Shown piece after piece: positions 1 through 6,909 of a stretch of DNA of 6,936 nt. The notes under the pieces were generated by a model, which saw only the letters and a list, made by a program, of their open reading frames with translations, did no database searches and was not told the origin of the DNA. This stretch comes from an uncultured Synechococcus sp. (GTDB lineage: Bacteria > Cyanobacteriota > Cyanobacteriia > PCC-6307 > Cyanobiaceae), in the NCBI GenBank assembly GCA_937930135.1, contig CALGVO010000217.1, positions 1 through 6,936 of the forward strand, given 5' to 3'. The position numbers and the translations under genes were made by a program. Each line of letters starts with the position of its first letter. Position 1 is the stretch's first letter.

Positions 1-1058
<1,058 letters not shown>

Positions 1059-1118
1059 TGCTCTTGTCCCGTTCGCCGCGATCCTAGGGTTGATGGTTGG
1101 CCACGCCCGAGGCTCCCT
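1059..1118. promoter_or_regulatory. Divergent intergenic region between the sugar ATPase gene and obgE
   Basis: Only 60 bp separate the two divergent GTG start codons, so the promoters and leaders of both genes must lie here or inside the opposite gene. On the plus strand TTGTCC (1064-1069) and TAGGGT (1085-1090) could be a poor -35/-10 pair for obgE, but the spacer is only 15 nt and the matches are partial. I see no convincing sigma-70-type promoter on the minus strand. That this stretch is the shared control region is inferred from gene layout alone. Confidence 0.35.
1109..1112 (+). promoter_or_regulatory. Ribosome binding site deciding the obgE GTG start
   Basis: GAGG lies 6 nt upstream of the GTG at 1119. 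This supports the GTG as the real start. The open frame runs back several hundred bases further, but that upstream part lies antisense to the transporter ATPase gene and does not resemble Obg. Confidence 0.6.
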
Positions 1119-2108
1119 GTGCAGTTCATCGATCAGGCGCGCATCACGGTTCGTGCGGGCCGCGGCGGCGATGGGATCGTGGCGTTCCGGCGCGAGAAAT
1201 ATGTGCCGGCCGGAGGACCCTCAGGGGGAGATGGTGGTCATGGCGGCAACGTGATTCTCGAGGCTGACGCCAACCTGCAGACCCTGCTCGATTTCAAATA
1301 CAAGCGCCTCTTCCCCGCAGCGGATGGTCGCCGCGGCGGTCCGAATCGCTGCACGGGGGCCTCCGGCATGGATCTGGTGATCCGGGTGCCCTGCGGCACG
1401 GAGGTGCGCCACCTCACGACGGGCATCCTGCTCGGCGATCTCACGGACCCGGGTGAGCAGCTGGTGGTGGCCTTCGGTGGCCGTGGCGGCCTCGGCAATG
1501 CCCATTACCTGAGCAATCGCAACCGCGCTCCGGAGAAATGCACGGAGGGTCGCGATGGGGAGGAGTGGCCGCTGCAGCTCGAGCTCAAGCTGTTGGCCGA
1601 GGTGGGGATCATTGGCTTGCCGAATGCCGGCAAGAGCACCCTCATCAGTGTGTTGTCGGCCGCCAGGCCCAAGATCGCTGATTACCCCTTCACCACCCTG
1701 GTGCCCAACCTCGGCGTCGTGCGCCGCCCCACCGGTGATGGCACCGTCTTTGCCGATATTCCAGGCCTGATCGCCGGCGCGGCCCAGGGGGCGGGGCTCG
1801 GACATGATTTTCTGCGGCATATCGAGCGCACGCGATTGCTCATTCACCTGGTGGACGGTGGCTCAGAGGATCCCGTCAGCGATCTGCGGGTGGTGGAGAA
1901 GGAGCTGGCGGCCTACGGCCATGGCCTGGTGGAGCGGCCCCGACTGCTGGTGCTCAACAAACTGGAGTTGCTGGATGAGGCCGGTCGCGACGAGCAGGTG
2001 ATGCGTTTGGAGCAGGCCAGCGCTCGGCCGGTGCTGCTCATTTCCGCAGCCATGGGCCAGGGGCTGGATCGGTTGCTGGATCGGGTCTGGCAGGAGCTCG
2101 GGGTCTGA
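1119..2108 (+). CDS. obgE: GTPase ObgE/CgtA (Spo0B-associated GTP-binding protein)
   Basis: Obg is an essential low-affinity GTPase that binds the 50S ribosomal subunit late in assembly and links ribosome maturation to the stringent and stress response. The 329-residue product starts MQFIDQARITVRAGRGG, the standard Obg fold start. It has the glycine-rich Obg domain (about 1-158, with PAGGPSGGDGGHGG at 30-43 and GGRGGLGNAHYLS at 120-132), then the G domain: G1 GLPNAGKS (166-173), switch I FTTLVPNLG (191-199), G3 DIPG (213-216), G4 NKLE (280-283) and G5 around ISA (308-310). The third OCT domain of some Obg proteins is absent, and the length is normal for cyanobacterial Obg as I recall it. The G4 box has Glu where NKxD is usual (see findings). 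GTG start with a GAGG ribosome site 6 nt upstream. It is followed after 93 bp by a small gene on the same strand. Confidence 0.97.
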   Translation: MQFIDQARITVRAGRGGDGIVAFRREKYVPAGGPSGGDGGHGGNVILEADANLQTLLDFKYKRLFPAADGRRGGPNRCTGASGMDLVIRVPCGTEVRHLTTGILLGDLTDPGEQLVVAFGGRGGLGNAHYLSNRNRAPEKCTEGRDGEEWPLQLELKLLAEVGIIGLPNAGKSTLISVLSAARPKIADYPFTTLVPNLGVVRRPTGDGTVFADIPGLIAGAAQGAGLGHDFLRHIERTRLLIHLVDGGSEDPVSDLRVVEKELAAYGHGLVERPRLLVLNKLELLDEAGRDEQVMRLEQASARPVLLISAAMGQGLDRLLDRVWQELGV

Positions 2109-2150
2109 GTCGGCAGCCTCCCGCGTTGGTGTTCCGGCTCACATCCCCGC

Positions 2151-2179
2151 TTGTGGGCCATCGTTTTCAGGGCGATAAC
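2151..2179 (+). promoter_or_regulatory. Possible promoter for the 60-residue protein gene
   Basis: TTGTGG (2151-2156) and GATAAC (2174-2179) are separated by exactly 17 nt and would place a transcription start about 15-20 nt before the ATG at 2202. The matches to sigma-70 consensus are 3/6 and 4/6, so chance occurrence is quite possible. The gene may instead be read through from obgE, since no terminator hairpin is evident between them. Confidence 0.3.
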
Positions 2180-2201
2180 GGGCACAGCGAGTCCTGAATG
2201 G

Positions 2202-2384
2202 ATGACTTTCTTCACCTGTTTCGATGCCCAGGGTGCGGTGATCGCCCGCTGTCAGACCGAAGAGCAGGTCGACGAGCTCCGCCGCATGGGGCGCCCGATC
2301 GCCGAGGTGCGTGCTTTGAAAGATGAAGAGGCGGTGGTGTGTTCCCTCACCGGCAGCCCATCTGAATTTGACGAGGAGCTCTGA
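2202..2384 (+). CDS. Small acidic conserved-looking hypothetical protein (60 aa)
   Basis: I do not recognise a named domain. The product, MTFFTCFDAQGAVIARCQTE and onward to a GSPSEFDEEL tail, reads like a compact folded protein. A probable beta-hairpin (FFTCFDAQGAVIARC, residues 3-17) is followed by an amphipathic helix (EEQVDELRRMG, 20-30), a strand (PIAEVRAL), DEEAVVCSL and a disordered acidic C-terminus. There are three cysteines (6, 17, 47). Start choice: ATG 2202 gives a natural N-terminus. A TTG at 2151 in the same frame would add 17 unconvincing residues, and an ATG at 2198 is out of frame. It lies 93 bp after obgE on the same strand, an arrangement I recall from picocyanobacteria. Real coding is supported by normal amino-acid composition and by the hairpin just downstream. 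Function unknown. Confidence 0.72.
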   Translation: MTFFTCFDAQGAVIARCQTEEQVDELRRMGRPIAEVRALKDEEAVVCSLTGSPSEFDEEL

Positions 2385-2426
2385 GCCCCACCAGATCTCA
2401 CGCCCCGAGCGTCAGAACGAAACATA

Positions 2427-2451
2427 AGCCTGCAGGCATGACCTGCAGGCT
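2427..2451. terminator. Perfect inverted repeat between convergent genes, likely transcription terminator
   Basis: AGCCTGCAGG (2427-2436) and CCTGCAGGCT (2442-2451) form a perfect 10-bp stem with a 5-nt loop. It lies 42 bp after the stop of the 60-residue gene and 43 bp beyond the stop of cp12. On the minus strand the stem is followed by TATGTTTCGTT, moderately T-rich, so it best fits the end of cp12. On the plus strand the following bases are not T-rich, so termination of the upstream gene would be weaker or Rho-assisted. Confidence 0.65.
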
Positions 2452-2494
2452 CTGGGTTCAGCGCGAGCAACGCTGTTGCTGGCAGGGAATCGAC

Positions 2495-2713
2495 TCAGTC
2501 GTCGTACACCCGGCACTCGGGAGCCTCTGGATTGGCGTCGCAGTACATCTCCAACGACGTGGGGTCGTGATTGTCGCCGGGATGGTGCTCTTTGTACTCC
2601 TCGAGCGACTGAATTTCTTCGGTGAGATGACGGACCTTGGCTTCATTGCCCTCAGCACGGGCAGCCTCGATTTCCGACTGATCCTTCTGGATGTGCTCGT
2701 CGATTGATTTCAT
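2495..2713 (-). CDS. cp12: CP12-type Calvin-cycle regulatory protein, short form lacking the N-terminal cysteine pair
   Basis: CP12 is a small, largely disordered redox switch that scaffolds glyceraldehyde-3-phosphate dehydrogenase and phosphoribulokinase into an inactive complex in the dark. The 72-residue product has the hallmark C-terminal module: YCDANPEAPECRVYDD (57-72) with C58 and C67 eight residues apart, the loop that inserts in the GAPDH active site. Residues 1-45 are highly charged and helical (MKSIDEHIQKDQSEIEAARA, then RHLTEEIQSLEEYKEHH). They contain no cysteine and no AWD_VEEL core, so the PRK-binding half looks different from classical CP12. Start: the frame extends 55 codons upstream, but only the ATG at 2713 gives CP12-like sequence; GGA sits about 6 nt before it. 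The gene converges on the 60-residue gene at a hairpin and diverges from the 161-residue gene. A picocyanobacterial CP12 is the best reading. Confidence 0.92.
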   Translation of the reverse strand: MKSIDEHIQKDQSEIEAARAEGNEAKVRHLTEEIQSLEEYKEHHPGDNHDPTSLEMYCDANPEAPECRVYDD

Positions 2714-2726
2714 GAAATCCGCGGTC

Positions 2727-2760
2727 GTGAGCGCCGCACGCAGGCAACGCTCACACCATA
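2727..2760 (-). promoter_or_regulatory. Candidate cp12 control element: -10-like box abutting an inverted repeat
   Basis: On the minus strand TATGGT (2760-2755, 4/6 match to a -10 box) is followed immediately by GTGAGCG (2754-2748), which pairs perfectly with CGCTCAC (2733-2727) across a 14-nt spacer. If TATGGT is a -10 box, the 7-bp arms would fall at the transcription start and in the 5' leader, 13 nt before the start codon. That position could suit an operator or an RNA hairpin. I see no good -35 partner. The repeat is a direct observation; its role is inference. Confidence 0.35.
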
Positions 2761-2831
2761 CGGCTGATCCGCCTTGAAGCACTGGCGGTGAGGTGCCACT
2801 GCCTTTCCGTAACAGCCCACTTGTCAGGATT

Positions 2832-2843
2832 CGCCCATGGGCG
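2832..2843. repeat. 12-bp perfect palindrome upstream of the 161-residue protein gene
   Basis: CGCCCATGGGCG is its own reverse complement and lies 33 nt before the ATG at 2877, within the divergent gap shared with cp12. It could be a dimeric regulator site or chance in GC-rich DNA. TTGTCA (2821-2826) lies just upstream but has no convincing -10 partner. Confidence 0.4.
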
Positions 2844-2863
2844 CTACCAGCTCTGTATGGAGC

Positions 2864-2868
2864 GGAGG
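2864..2868 (+). promoter_or_regulatory. Strong Shine-Dalgarno deciding the start of the 161-residue protein
   Basis: GGAGG with an 8-nt spacer to ATG 2877. It selects this ATG over the in-frame ATG at 2793, which would add 28 residues running through the presumed control region. Confidence 0.75.
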
Positions 2869-2876
2869 CGCAGGGC

Positions 2877-3362
2877 ATGGTTCGGATCAGGCAGCGGCAG
2901 GGCCGTCATTTCATGGACGAGGAAGGGCGGATGTTCTGGATCAACGGGCCCGAATGCTTCTGTTATCTCTCCGAGCAACGGCAGTGGCGCTCGGGGCTGA
3001 CGTTTCACGAAATCCTGGAGTGGAAGCAATGCGCACCCTCCGGTCTGGTCAGTCAGCGGTTCGACTCGATCATCCAGGCCTGCGAAGCGTTTGAGCACAA
3101 CCAGGTGCTCTGGTCCCACGACCTCTATCTGCGTCGGATGGGCGATCAGATGGCTCTGCATCGCTCCGCCGATGATTACCGCCCCACGGCGATGAAGCTG
3201 GCGGAAGCAGCCGGTGGCCGCGTGCGCCCGGCGCCCTGGCAAGGCCGATCCTCACCGGTGCTCAGCTGTGAATGGCCGAACCCGGCTCTTCTTCAGGAGC
3301 TTCCCCATCCTCGCCGCCGCCGCCGCGGTGTCAGCACCGAGATCAGGGAGCCAGTTCGCTGA
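2877..3362 (+). CDS. Hypothetical protein (161 aa), divergent neighbour of cp12
   Basis: I do not recognise a family. The first ~115 residues look like a soluble folded domain rich in aromatic residues: RHFMDEEGRMFWINGPECFCY (10-30), QWRSGLTFHEILEWKQC (36-52), a helix RFDSIIQACEAFEHNQVLWSHDLYL (61-85) and a helix TAMKLAEAAGG (104-114). Cysteines are at 27, 29, 52, 69 and 131. There is no signal peptide or membrane segment. The tail (about 115-161) is proline/arginine-rich, with five arginines in a row (146-150) encoded by a CGC/CGG-type run, and looks disordered. The start is well supported by a GGAGG ribosome site 8 nt upstream; a second in-frame ATG at residue 13 is possible. Its end overlaps the ABC-F gene on the other strand by 20 bp. 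Its position opposite cp12 suggests shared regulation but does not give a function. Confidence 0.75.
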   Translation: MVRIRQRQGRHFMDEEGRMFWINGPECFCYLSEQRQWRSGLTFHEILEWKQCAPSGLVSQRFDSIIQACEAFEHNQVLWSHDLYLRRMGDQMALHRSADDYRPTAMKLAEAAGGRVRPAPWQGRSSPVLSCEWPNPALLQELPHPRRRRRGVSTEIREPVR

Positions 3363-5256
3363 GCTCCAGCCAGCGTTCTTCGGTTTGCTCCAGCTGCTGA
3401 TGCACGGCGGCGAGTTCTTCGCTCAGACGGGTGAGGTCGTCGCTCCCTGCCGTGCTGAGCGCCGATTCCAGTGCGGCCTTGCGTTGCTCCAGCTCAGGCA
3501 GCTCCCGGTCGAGGGCTTCCAGTTCGCGCGATTCCTTGAAACTGCGCCGCCGTGGCCCCTGGTCTGCCTTCGCTGAGGCTCCCTGCGCCTCGGCGCGGCG
3601 GCTGGGAGTGGATCGCTCCTCCTGACTGGCCAGCCGTTCCTGCTCCCGCTGCTGGTCCAGGAAGGCGCTGTAATTGCCGTCAAAGCGCTCCAGGCGACCC
3701 TGCTCGAAGCAGAACAGGCGATCGACCGTGCGGTCGAGGAAATAGCGGTCGTGGGAGACCACCACCACACAGCCGCGGAAATCATCCAGCAGATCCTCGA
3801 GCACGCTCAGGGTCTGCACGTCGAGGTCATTGGTGGGCTCGTCGAGCAACAGCACATTCGGTGCCTGGATCAGCAAGCGGCAGAGGGTCAGCCGCCGCCG
3901 CTCCCCCCCCGAGAGTTTGCTGAGGGGGCTGTGCTGCTGGGCGGGTGGAAACAGAAAACGCTCGAGCAGCTGGGACGCGCTGAGCTGCTCGCCGCCGAGA
4001 TCGATGCGGCTGGCCGCTTCCTCCACGAAGTCGATCACCTTGCGCTCCAGACCCTTGCCGCTGCTGAGGGCCTCGGTGTGCTGATCGAGATAGCCGAGAT
4101 GGACGGTGTCGCCCAGGCGTAACTGGCCAGAGCTGGGTTGTCGTCGTCCGGCGATCAGATCGAGCAGGGTCGATTTGCCACTGCCATTCGGACCGATGAT
4201 GCCGACCCGATCCTCCGGGCTGAAGCTGTAGGTGAAGTCCTCCAGCAGCACGGTGCCACCCGGTGTGCCATCGGCGGTGACTCGAATCTGCTCCGCTTCG
4301 ATGGCGATTTTGCCGATGCGCCGGCTCACACTCGTCATCTCCAGCTGCTTGCGGGCCTGGCGGGTCGGTGCTTCCCGCATCGCTTCGATCCGCTGCAACC
4401 GCGCTTTCTGTTTGGTGCTTCGGGCCTTCGGGCCCTGGCGCAACCAGGCCAGCTCGCGGCGCAGCACGCTTTTGAAGCTGGCTGCCGAGGCCGCATCGGC
4501 CGCGTCCTGCTCCGCTTTGCGTTGCAGATAGGTGCTGTAGTTGCCGGCATAGCTACGGGCCTCACCCCGCTCCACTTCCACCATCCGGTTGGTGACCCGA
4601 TCGAGCACGTAGCGGTCGTGGGTCACCAGCACCACGGCGCCCGGATAGCGATCAAGCCACGACTGCAGCCATTCCACGGCAGCCGCATCGAGGTGGTTGG
4701 TGGGTTCATCCAGCAGCAGCACGTCTGGGCAGGCCACCAGGGCTGCCGCCAGGCTGACCCGTTTGCGATACCCACCCGAGAGGGCTTCAACCGGCCGTTG
4801 CAGATCGCTGATCCCCAGGCGCTGCAGCACTTCCTGGCATTGCTGCTCCAGGCCCCAGGCCTCCGCCTCATCCATGCGCTCACTCAGTTGCCCCAACGCC
4901 GACAACAAGGTGCTGTCGTTGGGGTTGGCCGCCACCGCTTCACTGAGGGCGTTGAAGCGCAGCAGCAGTTCACGCTTTTCACCGCAGCCTGCGAGCACCT
5001 GCTCGAGCACGGTCAGCCCCGGTTGCACCGCACTCTCCTGCCCCACCAGTTCGATCCGCAGGCGCGGCGAGCAGCGGCGTTCCCCGGATCCCAGGGGCTC
5101 CACCCCCGCCAGCACCTTGAGCAGGGTGGACTTTCCAGCGCCGTTCGGGCCGATCAGCCCCAGCCGGTCCCGGTCGCCGATGTGCAGGGTGAGATCGGCA
5201 AAGAGCGTGCGGATGCCGAAATCCTTCGCCGCCCCCACCAGGCTGATCAGACTCAC
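3343..5256 (-). CDS. uup: ABC-F family ATPase, Uup-like
   Basis: This is a soluble tandem ABC ATPase, not a transporter. ABC-F proteins act on ribosomes at the E-site, and Uup is also linked to stability of DNA with tandem repeats and to branched DNA. The 637 residues contain two full ABC domains: Walker A GPNGAGKST (36-44), signature LSGGYRKRV (159-167), Walker B VLLLDEPTNHLD (179-190); then GPNGSGKST (355-363), LSGGERRRL (448-456), VLLLDEPTNDLD (468-479) and SHDRYFLDR (501-509). The basic linker WLRQGPKARSTKQKARL (271-287) is characteristic of Uup and related members. The C-terminus (about 530-637) is a charged coiled-coil domain with helices RELEALDRELPELEQRKAALE and DLTRLSEELAAVHQQLEQTEERWLEL, matching the Uup C-terminal nucleic-acid-binding region. 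Length is normal for Uup. GTG start; GTGA overlaps the stop of the preceding membrane-protein gene, implying translational coupling. All catalytic motifs look intact. Confidence 0.95.
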   Translation of the reverse strand: MSLISLVGAAKDFGIRTLFADLTLHIGDRDRLGLIGPNGAGKSTLLKVLAGVEPLGSGERRCSPRLRIELVGQESAVQPGLTVLEQVLAGCGEKRELLLRFNALSEAVAANPNDSTLLSALGQLSERMDEAEAWGLEQQCQEVLQRLGISDLQRPVEALSGGYRKRVSLAAALVACPDVLLLDEPTNHLDAAAVEWLQSWLDRYPGAVVLVTHDRYVLDRVTNRMVEVERGEARSYAGNYSTYLQRKAEQDAADAASAASFKSVLRRELAWLRQGPKARSTKQKARLQRIEAMREAPTRQARKQLEMTSVSRRIGKIAIEAEQIRVTADGTPGGTVLLEDFTYSFSPEDRVGIIGPNGSGKSTLLDLIAGRRQPSSGQLRLGDTVHLGYLDQHTEALSSGKGLERKVIDFVEEAASRIDLGGEQLSASQLLERFLFPPAQQHSPLSKLSGGERRRLTLCRLLIQAPNVLLLDEPTNDLDVQTLSVLEDLLDDFRGCVVVVSHDRYFLDRTVDRLFCFEQGRLERFDGNYSAFLDQQREQERLASQEERSTPSRRAEAQGASAKADQGPRRRSFKESRELEALDRELPELEQRKAALESALSTAGSDDLTRLSEELAAVHQQLEQTEERWLELSELAP

Positions 5257-5915
5257 GCGCTCCCGGCCATCCGCTGTGCTTCCAGATAAGCAAACACGCT
5301 CTTATCGCCCACATCAGCTGCAGCCGGCCCCCCGAATTTGCGCAGGGCCAGCACCAGTTGCAGAACGGCCGCCAGCGACAGGAGACCGCCGCTCATCGCC
5401 GCACCCATCAGGCCGCTCAGATACCCCAGCAGGGCCAGGGGCAAGAGCAGGGTGAGGCCGATCGCTTCAGGGCGGCGGAAGCAGAAGAACTCCTTGAAGC
5501 CCACGCCGGCCAGGGCGGCGAAGAAGGGGCCGATCGCCCAGATCCACACCGGTTCGGTCCTCACGCTGGCGAGCATCGGTTCCGAACCGCTCTGCAGTGC
5601 CAGCCAGCTCAGGCCGACGCAGCCGATCCCCCAGAGCCCCTTCAGCGCTCGGTGCAACGGTCGCAGGTAGATGTGAATCCAGTGCAGGGCCAGGCCGAGC
5701 CCCGTGGCCATCGGCAGAAGCCAGAGCCCCACATGGGCTGGCCCCCAGGCCATCCATTGCCCCATGCCGCCGGCAAAGGCGATCCCGCACAGCAGCAGCG
5801 ATTGCCGGTAGCGCTGAACCTCTCGGGCATCCTCAGCGGTGATGCGGTAGCGGCCGTAGACCCCCTCGAACACGTCCTGTTCAGGGGCACTGGCGGATGG
5901 CTCACTCATGCTCAT
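5253..5915 (-). CDS. DUF2301-type integral membrane protein (cyanobacterial)
   Basis: This is an uncharacterised polytopic membrane protein of a type I associate with DUF2301, found mainly in cyanobacteria and plastid-bearing organisms. The 220 residues have a soluble N-terminus (1-37, with VFEGVYGRYRITAEDAREVQRYR), then about six hydrophobic segments near 39-57, 61-84, 90-108, 121-140, 150-172 and 174-193. A short soluble tail ends in GDKSVFAYLEAQ. Motifs I recognise as family-typical are WIHIYLRPLHRALK (79-92), IGPFFAALAGVGFKEFFCFRRPEAIGLTLLLPLALLG (128-164) and LALRKFG (189-195). The run of conserved charged residues within and beside helices (K141, E142, R147, R148, E150) is unusual for a passive membrane anchor. 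The start ATG overlaps the stop of the GST gene as ATGA; a second ATG lies two codons on. No signal peptide. Function unknown; thylakoid or plasma membrane location cannot be told. Confidence 0.88.
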   Translation of the reverse strand: MSMSEPSASAPEQDVFEGVYGRYRITAEDAREVQRYRQSLLLCGIAFAGGMGQWMAWGPAHVGLWLLPMATGLGLALHWIHIYLRPLHRALKGLWGIGCVGLSWLALQSGSEPMLASVRTEPVWIWAIGPFFAALAGVGFKEFFCFRRPEAIGLTLLLPLALLGYLSGLMGAAMSGGLLSLAAVLQLVLALRKFGGPAAADVGDKSVFAYLEAQRMAGSA

Positions 5916-6898
5916 TCAGGCGGAACGGCCTTCACCAGTTTGCTCAGTTCGAGGCCCGCCGGAATGATGCTGCTGGGATGCAGGGGAAACAGGGCGCCGA
6001 AGTAATCCTGACGCCAGATGCTGGCATCGCAGGTGTCGGCCACCCCTGGCAGTGCATAAAAGCGCTGTCGCCAGCGCCAGAGTGCCGGCAGGGTCCAAAG
6101 GGGTTGGGCTGTGCAGCCGAACAGGGGGGCATAGACCGCCTCCCAGCGGATCAGGGTGGGGAAAAGGCGCACATCCGCCAGGGTGAGTTGATCACCGCAG
6201 AGCCAGGGGCCAGCGCCACTCAGGGCCTGCTCCACCTCCTGCAGGGCTTCAAACAGAGCGGCGCTGGCCTGGTCATAGGCCGCCTGGGTCCGCGCGAATC
6301 CGCAGCGGTAGACGCCGTCATTCACCCGCGGTTGCAAGAGCGTCTGCCAACGCTCAATCGCGGCACGCTGTGGTTCTGGTGCCAGGTCGGGTGCATCCTG
6401 CGGGGCTGGCCATCGGTTCAGGGCCAGGCAGAGGCCAGCGCTGTCATTGCCCAGCAACCGGGCCGGATGTTCGCCGTTGCGGCCCGGATCCACGAGGGCG
6501 GGCACGGTGGCCCGATGGCTGGGAGGACAACCGCAGTGTTGATAGAGCTGCAACAGGGTGTCGCAGTTCAGCCAGGCTGGAGCCAGTCGCCAGCGACCTT
6601 GGCGATGATCGGCCCGTGCCATCAGAAGGGTGAGGGTGCTGTCAAGGCGACGCAGGCGATGCACCAGCCAGGTGCGATGGGCCCAGGGACAACTGCGTCC
6701 CACGATCAACCTGGGCAGGGTGGCCCCGCTGCGCCCGGCCAGGTCGGCTGGATCGGGAGCCTCCACGGAGCTGCGATCGCTGGCTGGTCTCCGGTAGTGG
6801 CCAGCGGAGTCAGCCGGGGCCAGGCCCTGCATCAGTCGCTTCCACTGCCAGTGCCAACCGGCGCGGGCCCCGGCCACAATCGCGGGCGGAATCGCCAT
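5912..6898 (-). CDS. Glutathione S-transferase, Ecm4/YqjG (glutathionyl-hydroquinone reductase) type
   Basis: Members of this Xi-class family use a catalytic cysteine to strip glutathione from glutathionyl-hydroquinones, protecting against quinones and other electrophiles in the cytosol. The 328-residue product has the active site CPWAHR with C70 (residues 70-75) in an N-terminal thioredoxin fold, a cis-proline site TVPALVD (131-137), and family-specific helical-domain motifs NDGVYRCGFARTQAAYDQA (193-211) and DQLTLADVRLFPTLIRWEAVY (236-256). Its C-terminus has QDYFGALFPLHPSSIIPAG (297-315), matching the usual YYGS..NP.GI.P.GP ending. The usual NES glutathione-binding triplet reads NDS (151-153). 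I chose ATG 6898 because AAGGA lies 6 nt upstream; the in-frame ATG 6919 would add seven residues and lacks a well-spaced site. It heads a three-gene overlapping operon. Its promoter lies largely beyond the right edge. Confidence 0.92.
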   Translation of the reverse strand: MAIPPAIVAGARAGWHWQWKRLMQGLAPADSAGHYRRPASDRSSVEAPDPADLAGRSGATLPRLIVGRSCPWAHRTWLVHRLRRLDSTLTLLMARADHRQGRWRLAPAWLNCDTLLQLYQHCGCPPSHRATVPALVDPGRNGEHPARLLGNDSAGLCLALNRWPAPQDAPDLAPEPQRAAIERWQTLLQPRVNDGVYRCGFARTQAAYDQASAALFEALQEVEQALSGAGPWLCGDQLTLADVRLFPTLIRWEAVYAPLFGCTAQPLWTLPALWRWRQRFYALPGVADTCDASIWRQDYFGALFPLHPSSIIPAGLELSKLVKAVPPE

Positions 6899-6904
6899 GG
6901 TGCT

Positions 6905-6909
6905 TCCTT
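6905..6909 (-). promoter_or_regulatory. Shine-Dalgarno deciding the GST start
   Basis: On the minus strand AAAAGGAAGCACCATG places AAGGA 6 nt before ATG 6898. The alternative upstream ATG at 6919 is preceded only by GAGA directly against the codon, too close to act as a ribosome site. Confidence 0.65.

Noticed and set aside
1221..1847. 208-residue minus-strand open frame inside obgE
   Set aside because: It is the complement of the conserved Obg coding sequence with no domain of its own.
2438..2707. 89-residue plus-strand open frame, hydrophobic in part, opposite cp12
   Set aside because: It is the antisense of cp12; its start lies inside the terminator hairpin and it has no independent support.
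2714..2878. 55-residue N-terminal extension of cp12
   Set aside because: The extension would consume the whole divergent gap and overlap the start of the opposite gene. Its sequence is not CP12-like, although it contains two cysteines (WCERC) that might be mistaken for the missing N-terminal pair.
3311..3327. CCG/CGC trinucleotide run
   Set aside because: It encodes the arginine run near the end of the 161-residue protein; it is too short to call a repeat element.
3326..3339. 5-bp hairpin CGGTG/CACCG at the end of the ABC-F operon
   Set aside because: The stem is short with no T-tract on either strand, so it is not a credible terminator.
4138..5289. 383-residue plus-strand open frame opposite the ABC-F gene
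   Set aside because: It mirrors the ABC-F codons in GC-rich DNA, is rich in His/Gln/Arg with no recognisable domain, and has no ribosome site of note. Typical antisense shadow.
5358..6005. 215-residue plus-strand open frame opposite the membrane protein gene
   Set aside because: Composition is Gln/Gly/His/Pro-rich, as expected from the complement of Leu/Ala/Gly-rich transmembrane codons; the minus-strand gene explains the openness.
6773..6780. HIP1 octamer GCGATCGC
   Set aside because: This is the cyanobacterial highly iterated palindrome sequence, but I noticed only one copy, which is not enrichment and supports no separate feature.
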